Source of the DNA: SLRI01 sp942491185
GTDB lineage: Bacteria; Pseudomonadota; Alphaproteobacteria; Geminicoccales; Geminicoccaceae
Length of the DNA stretch: 64,000 nt
Direction of reading: 5' to 3'
Assembly (NCBI GenBank): GCA_942491185.1
Contig: CALOAB010000021.1
Coordinates: 310,001 to 374,000 of the forward strand
Shown: positions 10,010 to 22,076 of the stretch, piece after piece
Layout: the number at the start of each line of letters is the position of its first letter
Position numbering within the stretch: position 1 is the first letter of the stretch
Notes under the pieces: model-generated
Seen by the model: the letters and a program-made list of their open reading frames with translations, nothing else
What the model was told of the DNA's origin: nothing
Databases searched by the model: none
Position numbers and translations under genes: made by a program

Positions 10010-11185
10010 CGGAGCTGGCACCCGAGAGCGAGGCCGAGGCTGCTTCACTCGTCGCCGATGCCAAGGCGCCGCTGCGTCTTTGCGGTGGCGGCACGCGGGC
10101 CACGCTCGGCCGTGCGATCCAGACAGCGGCGACGCTCACCAGCCGGCGGCTGACCGGCGTGACCCTCTACGAGCCGGCCGAGATGGTGGTCGGTGCCCGG
10201 GCCGGAACGCCTTTGGCCGAGATCGAGGCGACGCTGGCTGCCAAGAACCAGATGCTGTCCTTCGAGCCCATGGACCATCGTCCGCTCTTCGCAAGCGGCG
10301 GCGAGCCCACCATCGGTGCGATTGCCGCCGGCAACATCTCAGGCCCGCGCCGGGTCTTCGCCGGGGCGGCGCGGGACAGCCTGATCGGCGTGCGGCTGGT
10401 CAATGGCAAGGGCGAGATCATCAAGAGCGGCGGCCGGGTGATGAAGAACGTCACCGGCCTCGACCTGGTCAAGCTGCAGGCGGGTGCCATGGGCACGCTG
10501 GGCCTGCTGACCGAGGTGATCTTCAAGGTCATTCCGCGGCCCGCCGGCGATGACCACGCTGGTCTATGGCGGTCTCGACGACGCCCGCGCCAACGCGCTG
10601 ATGTGCGCTGCCATGGGCACGCCGTTCGAGATCACCGGTGCGGCGCATCTGCCTGCCGGGGCTGGCCTCGACACTGCTCGAACCCTGCTCCGCCTCGAAG
10701 GCTTCACCGAGCAGCTCGACTATCGCAGCGGCCGGTTGCGCGAGCTGTTTGCCGAGTACGGTGTCCCTGAACGGGTCGATGCGCCCGACGCCACGGCGCT
10801 TTGGCGGGAGGTGCGCGACGTCCTGCCGCTGGTCGAGCCCAGGGAGCATGCGGTCTGGCGGATCAGCGTGCCGCCGCGCGCCGGTGCCGGGCTGGTCGCA
10901 CGGCTGGCCAGCGTCTTGCCGATCCGTGTCCTCTACGACTGGTCGGGTGGGCTCATCTGGCTGGCGACGCCGGAGATCGAGGATGCTGGTGCTGCCGCCA
11001 TTCGTCGAGGCGTGCACGAGACGAGCGGGCACGCGACCCTGGTACGCGGCTCGCCCGAGCTGCGCGGGCGAATCGATGTCTTCGAGCCTCAGCCCATGGC
11101 GGTGGCCCGGCTCACCGCTGCGATCAAGGCCAGCCATGATCCGAAGGGGCTGTTCAATCCGGGCCTGATGTACCCCGGTGTTTGA
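10006..11185 (+). pseudogene. glcE: Glycolate oxidase subunit GlcE, broken by a frameshift
   Basis: Second FAD-binding subunit of glycolate oxidase. The first part (LRLCGGGTRA, GNISGPRRV, MKNVTGLDLVKL) runs in one frame to about 10548; the rest (GLDDARANALMCAAMGTPFE to the end GLFNPGLMYPG) continues in the next frame from about 10550. One extra base, or two missing, near 10546-10550 explains this, since the two halves together give a normal GlcE of about 392 residues. Uncorrected translation would end at 10770. The second half starts with ATG by chance and lacks a ribosome-binding site, so it is not a separate gene. It overlaps the last 32 bases of the convergent permease gene. Confidence 0.9.
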
Positions 11186-12084
11186 GATGAGCCCTGGTCT
11201 CGCGGACCCGGCCGACCGGTGCCTGCCGAGCCAGCCAGACGAAGACCATGGTCAGGAGTGCCGCGAGCCAGGTGATGAGGCTGGTGCGCTCGCCCAGCAG
11301 GAGCGCGCTGAAGCCAAGGGTGCAATAGACCTGGAGGAGCTGCAGCTGGCCGACCTTGCCGATCCCACCGCTGGCGAGCCCGCCATACCAGAAGAAAAAG
11401 GCGATGAACTGCGGAAAGGCAGCGGCGTAGACGACGGCCCACCACGCTTGCGCGCTGACCTGCTGCGGCTCGGCGGGCCAGTAGGCGAGGGTCAGCAGCG
11501 CTGCCGGCAACAGCATCGCGGCCAGCGCCCAGGCGATGACGTCGAGCGCTGGCAAGCGCGTCGCGATTCGGCCGCCGCCGGCATAGCCGAAGGCTGCGGC
11601 TCAGTCCGGCGGCGACGAGATAGAGATCGGCCACGGCCAGTTGGCCGCCGCTGCGGTAGAGCACGAAGGCGAGGACGACGCTGGTGCCGCCGATGGCCGC
11701 CAGCCAAAACCGACGGCTCGGCCGCTCGCCGGCGACGAGCGCGCCGGTGACGACCGTCATCAGCGGCATGATCGCCAGCACCACGCCGCCATGGCTCGCC
11801 TCGACCTCGCGCATGGCGAGTGCGGAGAACAGCGGAAAGCCGATGACGACGCCCAGCACGACCAGGCCGAGGTCCGGCCAATGCCGGCGCGCCGGCGGCC
11901 GTTTGCGGGCGATCGCGAGGTAGCTCGCCGCCAGGAGGCCGGCGAGCCCGACCCGCGCCGCCGTCACGAATTCGGGGCCCAGCTCGGGCACGGCGAGGCG
12001 CGTCGCCGGCAGCGACAGGCTGAAGAGCAGCATGCCGACCAGCCCGAGCCCGTAGCCCTTGAGCGCGCCTCCCGCCGCTTGCAT
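11154..12084 (-). pseudogene. EamA/DMT-family permease, broken by a frameshift
   Basis: Ten-helix drug/metabolite-transporter type protein. The N-terminal EamA repeat reads well from ATG 12084 (GLGLVGMLLFSLSLPATRLA to GQLAVADLYLVAAGLS) to near 11600. The second repeat (PALDVIAWALAAMLLPAALL, FFFWYGGLASGGIGKVGQLQLL, ITWLAALLTMVFVWLA) continues in another frame to the stop at 11154. A family-like joining segment (FGYAGGGRIATRLPA) is restored by one extra or two missing bases near 11597-11606, where a GC repeat occurs. The gene lies antisense between glcE and glcF and its substrate is unknown. It could be a real pseudogene or a sequencing indel. Confidence 0.82.
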
Positions 12085-12179
12085 CCTCTGCTCCAGCCAG
12101 CCCCGGTCCGTTTCGTGGCCCGTCGCCTCTACGCCCGAACAGCGAGCAGCGCGAGCCGTATCAGCTTTCGAGAAATCTC

Positions 12180-13469
12180 ATGAAAACGACCTTCAGCGCG
12201 GCGCAGCTCGAGGATCCCGGTGTCCGCGAGTCCGAGAAGATCCTCAGGACCTGCGTGCATTGCGGCTTCTGCACCGCCACCTGTCCGACCTATGTGCTGC
12301 TCGGCGACGAGCTCGATAGCCCGCGCGGCCGCATCTATCTCATCAAGAGCATGCTCGAGGAAGGCCGGCCGGCCGATGCGAAGACGGTCAAGCATATCGA
12401 TCGCTGCCTCTCCTGCCTCTCCTGCATGACCACCTGTCCGTCCGACGTGCACTACATGCACCTCGTCGATCATGCGCGCATCCACATCGAGCGAACTTAT
12501 CAGCGACCGCTGGTCGAGCGGCTGATGCGCGATGTGCTGGCGACGGTCCTGCCGCGGCCGGGGCTGTTTCGCCTGGCGCTGCTCGGTGCCACCATCAGCC
12601 GGCCGGCGGCTCCGCTGTTCAAGGGCCGAATGCGGGCGATGCTCGAGCTGGCGCCCAAGGGCGGGCCGAAGGCGGCTTCGCCCGCCGCGAAGCCGCAGGT
12701 GCACAAGGCGGAAGGGACCAGGCGGGCCAGGGTGGCACTGCTCGCCGGCTGTGCCCAGCAGGTGCTGGCACCGGAGATCAACGATGCCACCATCCGCCTC
12801 CTGACGCGCCATGGCGTCGAGGTGGTGATCGCGCCGAAGGCCGGCTGCTGCGGCGCGCTCACCCACCACATGGGCAAGGAGACGCTGGCGCATCGCAGCG
12901 TCAAAGCCAATATCGACGCCTGGCTCGCCGCGCACGAGGCGGAGCCGCTGGATGCCATTGTCATCAACGCGTCGGGCTGCGGCACGACCGTCAAGGACTA
13001 CGGCTTCATGCTGCGCGAGGATGCGGCCTACGCCGGGAAGGCAGCGACCGTCGCGGCGCTGTCCAAGGATGTGACCGAGTTCATGGTCGAGCTCGGCCTG
13101 CAGCCGCCGCAGATCGATCCGGCGCTATCGGTGACCTATCACTCGGCCTGCTCGATGCAGCACGGCCAGAAGCTGAAGACGCCGCCGACCCAGCTCCTTC
13201 GCGACGCCGGCTTCAAGGTCAAGGAGCCGGCCGAGGCGCATCTCTGCTGCGGCTCGGCCGGCATCTACAACATCATGGAGCCGGAGATCTCGGGCCAGCT
13301 CAAGGCGCGCAAGGTCAAGCAGCTCGAGCGCACCCGACCGCAGGTGATCGCCACCGGAAACATCGGCTGCATCACCCAGTTGCGCACCGGCACCGGCGTC
13401 CCTGTCTGCCACACGGTCGAGCTGCTCGATTGGGCCACCGGCGGGCCGAAGCCTGCGGCTCTGGGTTGA
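12180..13469 (+). CDS. glcF: Glycolate oxidase iron-sulfur subunit GlcF
   Basis: Electron-transfer subunit of glycolate oxidase. Two 4Fe-4S motifs are present: C25, C28, C31, C35 (CVHCGFCTATCP) and C76, C79, C82, C86 (CLSCLSCMTTCP). Two CCG-type domains follow (KAGCCGALTHH and HLCCGSAGIYN). Length 429 is slightly above the usual 407 because of an Ala/Lys-rich linker near residues 160-180. It is separated from glcE by about 1 kb holding the oppositely oriented permease gene, so it probably needs its own promoter or readthrough. Confidence 0.96.
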   Translation: MKTTFSAAQLEDPGVRESEKILRTCVHCGFCTATCPTYVLLGDELDSPRGRIYLIKSMLEEGRPADAKTVKHIDRCLSCLSCMTTCPSDVHYMHLVDHARIHIERTYQRPLVERLMRDVLATVLPRPGLFRLALLGATISRPAAPLFKGRMRAMLELAPKGGPKAASPAAKPQVHKAEGTRRARVALLAGCAQQVLAPEINDATIRLLTRHGVEVVIAPKAGCCGALTHHMGKETLAHRSVKANIDAWLAAHEAEPLDAIVINASGCGTTVKDYGFMLREDAAYAGKAATVAALSKDVTEFMVELGLQPPQIDPALSVTYHSACSMQHGQKLKTPPTQLLRDAGFKVKEPAEAHLCCGSAGIYNIMEPEISGQLKARKVKQLERTRPQVIATGNIGCITQLRTGTGVPVCHTVELLDWATGGPKPAALG

Positions 13470-13565
13470 ACTGTCGCAATTGCGCAGACCGTGCGGCGAT
13501 CGTCATCGGCCACGCATAATCGGCTGCTAGGTCCACATGACATCACGTCATCCGTGGAGGGCCAC

Positions 13566-14873
13566 ATGCGACATCTGCCGACCATCGCCGCCTTGACCCT
13601 GCTCGCGCCGGCCATCGCCCATACCGAGCCCGTCGAGGTGATCGCCACGCTCGAAGGCCATGTGGTCCTGCCGGCGCAGACCTTCGTCATGCCACCGGCC
13701 GACGCGCCGAACGCGCTCTTCGTCTCCGGTCGGTTCAACGACAACGAGCGGACCGAGCAGCTCTATGGCAATTTGAACGAGGGAACCGGGCTCGGCCGAC
13801 CGTTCCCGGGCCAGCCGGTGCAGGGCTTCTCGGGCATCAGGCACCTGGGTGGCGGTCGCTATCTGCTGCTCACCGACAACGGCTTCGGCAGCCGGGCGAA
13901 CTCGGCCGACGCCATCTTGATGTTCCACACCGCGAGGCCCGATTGGGAGAGCGGCCGGCTGCTGCTCGACGAGACGATCTTTCTCTCTGATCCCGACCGC
14001 GTGATCCCCTACCCGATCACCACCGAGCACAGCGACACCCGCTACCTCACCGGCGCCGATCTCGACATCGAGGGCATCCAGCCGGTGGGCGACGGGTTTT
14101 GGATCGGCGACGAGTTTGGGCCCTACCTCATCAGTGTCGATGCCGAAGGGCAGGTGACGGATTTCTTCGAGACCGACGCCGGCGGGCTCCTGGTCCAATC
14201 GCCGGACCATCACCGGCTGGCGCTCCAGGCCGATCCGAGCGAGGCGGCGCCGAGCTTCAATCTCCGGCGCTCGCGCGGCTACGAGGGCCTGGCGCTCGCC
14301 CCTGACGGCACGACGCTGCTGCCGATGCTGGAAGGCCAGATCTACGACGCCGAGGCCGGCACCTTCGAGAGCAAGGGCGACCGCCCGGTCGTCCGGATCA
14401 TGAGCTTCGACACGACCGGCGGCGGCTGGGCCGATGCGATCCGCTACTATCCTCTGGACGATGCGGCGCACGCCATCGGCGACTTCAACATGATCGACGA
14501 GCGGCGGGCGCTGGTCATCGAGCGCGACTGGGAGCAGGGCGACTCGCGCCTCGGGATGGAGGAGCCGGCCGAGTTCAAGCGCGTCTATCTGATCGACCTG
14601 GAGAGCGTCGACGAGCATGGGGTCGTCGCCAAGAAGGGCTTTATCGATCTCATGGCCATCGCCGACCCGAAGGCTGTGGCGCAGGACGGCACGATCGACG
14701 AGGTCTTCAGCTTCCCCTTCGTCACCATCGAGAATGTCGACATCGTCGACGAGCGCCACATCATCGTCGGCAACGACAACAACTATCCAGGCTCAATCGG
14801 CCGCCGTCCCGGCACTGCCGACAATAACGAGATGATCCTGCTGGAGGTCAGCGACCTGCTCGCCATCGAGTAG
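13566..14873 (+). CDS. Secreted phytase-like esterase domain protein
   Basis: Signal peptide at residues 1-18 (MRHLPTIAALTLLAPAIA). The mature 415 residues match the phytase-like esterase family, a beta-propeller type of fold: GFSGIRHLGGGRYLLLTDNGFG, a YLTGADLDIEGIQP segment, FWIGDEFGPYL, RGYEGLALAPDG and a final IENVDIVDERHIIVGNDNNYP. Substrate is unknown; secretion and family suggest phosphate-ester or sugar-ester hydrolysis in the periplasm. The open frame begins at 13491, but GGAGG at 13556-13560 and the signal peptide favour ATG 13566. Confidence 0.88.
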   Translation: MRHLPTIAALTLLAPAIAHTEPVEVIATLEGHVVLPAQTFVMPPADAPNALFVSGRFNDNERTEQLYGNLNEGTGLGRPFPGQPVQGFSGIRHLGGGRYLLLTDNGFGSRANSADAILMFHTARPDWESGRLLLDETIFLSDPDRVIPYPITTEHSDTRYLTGADLDIEGIQPVGDGFWIGDEFGPYLISVDAEGQVTDFFETDAGGLLVQSPDHHRLALQADPSEAAPSFNLRRSRGYEGLALAPDGTTLLPMLEGQIYDAEAGTFESKGDRPVVRIMSFDTTGGGWADAIRYYPLDDAAHAIGDFNMIDERRALVIERDWEQGDSRLGMEEPAEFKRVYLIDLESVDEHGVVAKKGFIDLMAIADPKAVAQDGTIDEVFSFPFVTIENVDIVDERHIIVGNDNNYPGSIGRRPGTADNNEMILLEVSDLLAIE

Positions 14874-14890
14874 CGCTCACGTCGGACGCG

Positions 14891-17709
<2,819 letters not shown>

Positions 17710-17713
<4 letters not shown>

Positions 17714-18792
17714 GGCTCGCCCGGCGCGCCAGCGCGCGTGCCGCTGACGATCCGGTGCACGAGATCGAGCTTTTCGATCACTGGTGCCGGTAGAACGAAG
17801 GGGTAGACGTGCTCGTGGCCCATGCTGCGATTCAGGCTGTTCAGAGCATAGGTGAGTGGCAGCCAGTGCGCCAGGATGACCCGAAAGTCCGCCTCGCCGT
17901 AGGGATCGATGCCGGCCTCGACATAGAGATCGGCGCTGGTGCCGACCCGAGGCCGCACGGCGAGGCCGAAGGCGGCCGCTGTCTCCAGCGTGTCGACGAT
18001 ATTCAGATAGTGCGCCCAGCTCTCGGCCCAGTCCTCCCAGGGATGGGTGCTGGCATAGGCGCTGACGAAGCGCTCCGGCCAATCGGCGACCGGTCCGTTC
18101 TGGTAGTGGCGATCCAGGGCTGCGGCGTAGTCCAAGGTGTCGTCGCCGAAGAGTGCCCGCACCTCTTCGAGCCATGGACCGCCGCGGACCAGGCAATCCC
18201 AATAGTAATGGCCACTCTCGTGGCGGAAGTGGCCCAGAATGGTCCGGTAGGGCTCGGCCATCTGGGCGCGCATCTGCTCGCGCACCACAGGATCCGCCTC
18301 GGCAACGTTGAGCGTGATCAGCCCGGCTGCATGGCCGGTCAGCACCCGGCCGCTCTCGTTGAAGCTGGGTGCGGTGTCGGCGAGGAAGGCAAACGCGAGC
18401 CCGGCCGGATCATCGGCCCGGGACACGATGGGCAGGCCGAGCCGCAGCAGGCTGTAGACCAGCCGCCGCTTCTCCAGCTCGAGCCGCCGCCACAGCAGGT
18501 CGTTGCCCGGCACCGACAGGTCCGGGATGGTCTGGTTCAGCCGACAGGCGACACAAAACGGGTCCGGGTCGCCGGCCTCGACCAGCCAGTTGCAGACATC
18601 ATGCGCGCTGCGATTGGCACAGTGGCGGTAGCGTTCGTCATGCGCCGCATGTCCCCGCGCGTCATCGCCCGCTGGCAGGGCCTGCACCGTCAGCGTGTCG
18701 GGCGCGAAGGCGAGCACGGCGCCGCAGCGCGTGCACGACGTGTTCTCGAAATAGACCATCTGGCCGCAGCTCTGGCAGGCGAAGAGGCGCAT
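17710..18792 (-). CDS. Zinc-ribbon protein with zincin-type metallopeptidase domain
   Basis: Residues 6-23 form a zinc ribbon (C6, C9, C20, C23) and a second cysteine group lies at 58-83. The C-terminal domain contains HESGH at 191-195, the HExxH zinc motif of metallopeptidases, with conserved surroundings (GHFRHESGHYYWD and WAESWAHYLNI). This matches a family annotated as putative zinc-binding metallopeptidase; no substrate is known to me. No signal peptide, so probably cytoplasmic. It is middle gene of a tight minus-strand operon: 9 nt after the amidotransferase and ATGA-coupled to the ACP-ligase-acyltransferase. Confidence 0.87.
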
Positions 18793-18801
18793 GGCACAGG
18801 G

Positions 18802-19503
18802 TCACTCGGGCAAGAGGGAGAGCCAGCGGGTGGTCACTGTCCGGCCGAACGCCATGGCATCGGCCAGATGGCGCTCAGCGGCGGCCGCGGTCGCCGGAAC
18901 AACGTCCGGATCGCTGGTCAGTTCCGCACGCAGTCCGGCCCATCTGGCGACGATCGTCTCGTCCACCTCGAAATGGCACTGAAAGCCCCAGCTGCGCTCG
19001 CCGGCGCGAAAGGCCTGGCCCGGGCAAAGCGTGCTCTCGAGCAGCGGCGTGGCGTGATCGGGCGGCTCGAAATGGTCGTTGTGCCACTGCATGACATGCG
19101 CCGGCAAAGCGATGCCGCGCAAGAGCGGGTCGCGCTCGACCCCGGCGCGGCCATGCAACGCCGTGAACCCGTACTCGCTCTTCGCCTGCTCATGAACGCG
19201 GCCACCGAGTGCGCGGGCCATCAGCTGGCCGCCGAGGCAGACGCCGAGCACCGGCTTGGCGGCAGCGGTGAAGTCGCAGATCAGCTGCAGAAGCTCGGGA
19301 AAATGCGGGCAGCGGGCATCGTCATTAGCGCTCATCACCCCACCCAGCATGATCATGCCAGCCGCATCGCCGGCATCGGCGGGGATGGTGCAGCCGTTCT
19401 CACCATGGATCAGCTCGACCACCGCACCTGCTTCGTCGAGCAGTGGCGCCATGATCCCGAGCGGTGAGTCGTCGCTGTGCTGAAAGACCAGAATACGTCG
19501 CAC
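18802..19503 (-). CDS. Class I glutamine amidotransferase domain protein
   Basis: GuaA-like glutamine amidotransferase fold. The nucleophile is C89 in GVCLGGQLMA and the catalytic His/Glu pair lies in QCHFEVDE. Stand-alone relatives hydrolyse glutamine or gamma-glutamyl compounds; the actual substrate is not evident. It is the first gene of the three-gene minus-strand operon. Length 233 is typical. A second, different member of this family lies at 25687-26409. Confidence 0.88.
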   Translation of the reverse strand: MRRILVFQHSDDSPLGIMAPLLDEAGAVVELIHGENGCTIPADAGDAAGMIMLGGVMSANDDARCPHFPELLQLICDFTAAAKPVLGVCLGGQLMARALGGRVHEQAKSEYGFTALHGRAGVERDPLLRGIALPAHVMQWHNDHFEPPDHATPLLESTLCPGQAFRAGERSWGFQCHFEVDETIVARWAGLRAELTSDPDVVPATAAAAERHLADAMAFGRTVTTRWLSLLPE

Positions 19504-19602
19504 CTTGGCTCCGAATCGTCTCGTGGTTCATGACGGGGCAGCGTTGACCCCGCACCGCCACGTCAGCATATGAGGGCTGATACGGCTTTGGACAGGGGAC
19601 GC

Positions 19603-20052
19603 ATGAGCGATCAGGCAAACGAGATCGGCGAGGCAGCTGCCGCCATCGAGGAGGATTTCGCGCTCTTCGACGACGTTCGCGACAAGATCGAGCACATCAT
19701 CGAGCTGGGCAAGGACCTGCCGCCCTTGCCGGACGAGCTCAAGACCGAGGCCAACCGGGTGCGCGGCTGCCAGAGCCAGGTCTGGCTGGTGGCCGAGCTG
19801 GACCCCGCTACCCGCCGCATCGGCCTGCGCGCCGACAGCGATGCCGTGATCGTCAAGGGGCTGATCAGCCTGTTGCTGCAGCTCTACGACCAGCGTGCAC
19901 CCGAGGCGATCATCGCCAACCCGCCCGAGGTCTTCGAGCGTGTGGGGCTCGGCAAGATGCTGACTCCCGGCCGCGCCAACGGCCTCTACTCGATGGTCGA
20001 GCGCACGCGGCAGCTGGCCAATGCCTATGCCACTGCCGACACCTCGGCCTGA
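19603..20052 (+). CDS. sufE: SufE-family cysteine desulfurase activator
   Basis: SufE accepts sulfane sulfur from the cysteine desulfurase SufS and passes it to the Fe-S scaffold. The acceptor cysteine is C56 in NRVRGCQSQVWL, matching C51 of E. coli SufE. The DVRDKIEHIIELGKDLPPLP segment is also typical. Length from ATG 19603 is 149 residues; AGGGGA sits just upstream, and the alternative ATG at 19570 adds 11 atypical residues. No other suf genes are in the window. Confidence 0.93.
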   Translation: MSDQANEIGEAAAAIEEDFALFDDVRDKIEHIIELGKDLPPLPDELKTEANRVRGCQSQVWLVAELDPATRRIGLRADSDAVIVKGLISLLLQLYDQRAPEAIIANPPEVFERVGLGKMLTPGRANGLYSMVERTRQLANAYATADTSA

Positions 20053-20069
20053 CCCTCGGCAGGCCCACA

Positions 20070-20492
20070 ATGTTCTCGCACATCATCGTAGGTGCCAGGG
20101 ACTTGGAACGCCTCGGGCGTTTCTACGATGCGGTGCTGGCGCCCTTGGGGCTGACCCGAAACCCAGACGAGAACAAGCCGGACGGCGGCCCGGACGGCAT
20201 CACCTGGACGGTGCCGGGCTGCACTTGGCCGCAGTTCTGCGTGCAGCTGCCCTGGAACGGGGGGCCGGCCGTTGCCGGCAACGGCAGCCAGGTGAGCTTC
20301 GCCGCCGCGTCACGAGCCGCGATCGACGCGGCCTGGCAGGCGGCCATCGCGCAGGGCGGCAGCGACGAGGGCGCTCCCGGGCTGCGCCGGCATTACGGGC
20401 CGGACTATTATGGCGCCTATGCCCGCGACCTCGAGGGCAACAAGCTCTGCTTCGTCCATGCGGCCGGGCTCGCCGTCCATGTCATCAGCTAG
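20070..20492 (+). CDS. VOC-family (glyoxalase/bleomycin resistance-like) protein
   Basis: 140 residues forming one vicinal-oxygen-chelate unit: start FSHIIVGARDLERLGRFYDAVL, middle beta strands around GNGSQVSFAAASRAAI, and end GAYARDLEGNKLCFVH. H4 and E113 (in DLEGNK) lie where metal ligands are usual. Reaction unknown. It follows sufE by 17 nt and its last four bases overlap the convergent flippase gene. Confidence 0.88.
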   Translation: MFSHIIVGARDLERLGRFYDAVLAPLGLTRNPDENKPDGGPDGITWTVPGCTWPQFCVQLPWNGGPAVAGNGSQVSFAAASRAAIDAAWQAAIAQGGSDEGAPGLRRHYGPDYYGAYARDLEGNKLCFVHAAGLAVHVIS

Positions 20493-21973
20493 CCGCCGGT
20501 TGCCGCATCCTCGACAGGCGCGTCCTTGCGCAGCACACGCCGCAGATAGGCGATCGGGATGGCGCCTGCGATCACCAGGAGGCCCAGATAACCGATCCCG
20601 CCGAGCGGCAGGGTCAAGAGCCAGTGCAGCCCCTGGTCGTTGAGCCAGCGCATGGCATAGGCGGTAACGAGCGTCACGACCGTGACCTTGATCCATGAGC
20701 GCGGCAGGACGCCGCCGACGCCGAGCCGGGCCAGCATCAAGGCCAGACCGAGTGCCAGCCCGCACTCCACCAGCGCTGTGGCGATGCCGGCACCGACCTG
20801 CGAGTAGCCGCGGATGAGCGTGACGTAGAGGACGATGGCTGCGACCATGCCGACCACGTCGACCCGCATGGCGAGCTCGGCCTTGTTCATCGCGGTCAGC
20901 AGGTGCCGGTAGATCTGTGCCAGCCCATGCCCGGCGCTGGCGATGGCGATCAGGACCAGCGTCGGCGCGGCCGCAGCGAACGCATCGCCGGCGACCAGCA
21001 CGACGATCTCACGCGAGAAGGCGAGGCAGCAGGCGACGACCCCGCCACCGAAGATCAGCATCACGTCGAGCGAGTGGCCGAGCGTCTCGGCGATCCGCGC
21101 AGCACTGCTGGCGGCCAAGGCGGTGACGAAGAGCGGCATCATCATGCCGGCAAACAGCGTGGCGAGGCTGCCGAGGATCTCGAAGATCTTGCTCGGCACG
21201 CCGTAGAGGCCGACGGCCGTCGCACTGTCGAGGATCGACAGGAGCAGGATGTCGCCGCGGAGGATCACCATGAGCGCGATCTCCGAGCCGGCGATCGGCA
21301 GGCCGGTGAGCAGGAGGAAGCGCCAGGTGCCCGGATCGATCGCGAGCTTGAAGGGCTCGAGCCGTCGCGCCCAGAGCCAGAGCAGGGCGAATTGTGCCAG
21401 ACCGCCGACCACCATGGCGACCAGCGTTCCGAGCACGCCCCCATCGAGCAGGACGGCGAGGCTGAGGCCGCCGAGCATGACCACGCCGCCCAAGACCTCG
21501 CCCGCCATCAGCTGGTCCTGCCGGAGATGCTTCAGGAAGAAGGCGCCGAGCAGGAAGCTGGATTGCAGCATGATGTAGTAGGGTGCGGCGATGAAGACGC
21601 CGATCTTGACGATCTCGGGATAGGGCAGCAGCAGGGCCACGATACCGCCGCCGATGACCGCTAGGCTGGTCAGGATCATGCGCAGCGCGATGCCGGCGCC
21701 GAGCACGTGGCCGGCATCCTGATCGGGGCGCGACACCTCGCGCAGCACGACCATCTGCAGGCCGAGATCGGAGCAGATCGCCGCCACGGCCAGCACGGTG
21801 AGCACCGTCCGGTAGTGGCCGAAGCCCTCGGGACCGAGATAGCGGGTGAGGAGCGCGATCGTCGCGAGGCCGATGACGACGGCCGCCATCTTGCCGAGCA
21901 CCATGGCGACGACATTGAGCGTCAAGCGCCGCGCCGAAGCCTGTGGCCCCGCTGTGTGGGTCCGGCCGTCCAT
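20489..21973 (-). CDS. Polysaccharide/oligosaccharide flippase (Wzx-like membrane protein)
   Basis: 494 residues with about 12-14 hydrophobic segments and the polysaccharide biosynthesis protein pattern at the N-terminus (LTRYLGPEGFGHYRTVLTVL). Members flip lipid-linked sugars across the inner membrane. No glycosyltransferases or polymerase are adjacent, so the substrate cannot be inferred. The first 15 residues are polar and cytoplasmic. Confidence 0.88.
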   Translation of the reverse strand: MDGRTHTAGPQASARRLTLNVVAMVLGKMAAVVIGLATIALLTRYLGPEGFGHYRTVLTVLAVAAICSDLGLQMVVLREVSRPDQDAGHVLGAGIALRMILTSLAVIGGGIVALLLPYPEIVKIGVFIAAPYYIMLQSSFLLGAFFLKHLRQDQLMAGEVLGGVVMLGGLSLAVLLDGGVLGTLVAMVVGGLAQFALLWLWARRLEPFKLAIDPGTWRFLLLTGLPIAGSEIALMVILRGDILLLSILDSATAVGLYGVPSKIFEILGSLATLFAGMMMPLFVTALAASSAARIAETLGHSLDVMLIFGGGVVACCLAFSREIVVLVAGDAFAAAAPTLVLIAIASAGHGLAQIYRHLLTAMNKAELAMRVDVVGMVAAIVLYVTLIRGYSQVGAGIATALVECGLALGLALMLARLGVGGVLPRSWIKVTVVTLVTAYAMRWLNDQGLHWLLTLPLGGIGYLGLLVIAGAIPIAYLRRVLRKDAPVEDAATGG

Positions 21974-22048
21974 CTGCTACGACGATTGTCCGAGGGCTAT
22001 GTTGCAACGCAGCGTAGTTGAAGAACCGCTGTTTGCACTTTCGCTTTA

Positions 22049-22069
22049 CGGTTGTCAAAGACAACCGTG
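22049..22069 (-). terminator. Hairpin directly after the membrane hydrolase gene
   Basis: ACGGTTGTC and GACAACCGT form a perfect 9-bp stem with a 3-base loop, 7 bases beyond the hydrolase stop codon on the minus strand. No clear U-tract follows (AAAGCG), so factor-independent termination is uncertain. It may also separate this gene from the flippase gene downstream. Confidence 0.45.
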
Positions 22070-22076
22070 ACGGCGC

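Noticed and set aside
10550..11185. Separate gene starting at the ATG at 10550
   Set aside because: The residues continue the GlcE family pattern directly from the first fragment and no ribosome-binding site precedes the ATG, so it is the second half of a frameshifted glcE.
17714..18202. N-terminal extension of the ACP-ligase-acyltransferase
   Set aside because: The extension overlaps the metallopeptidase gene, is Arg-rich and domain-free, and the ATGA junction gives a better start.
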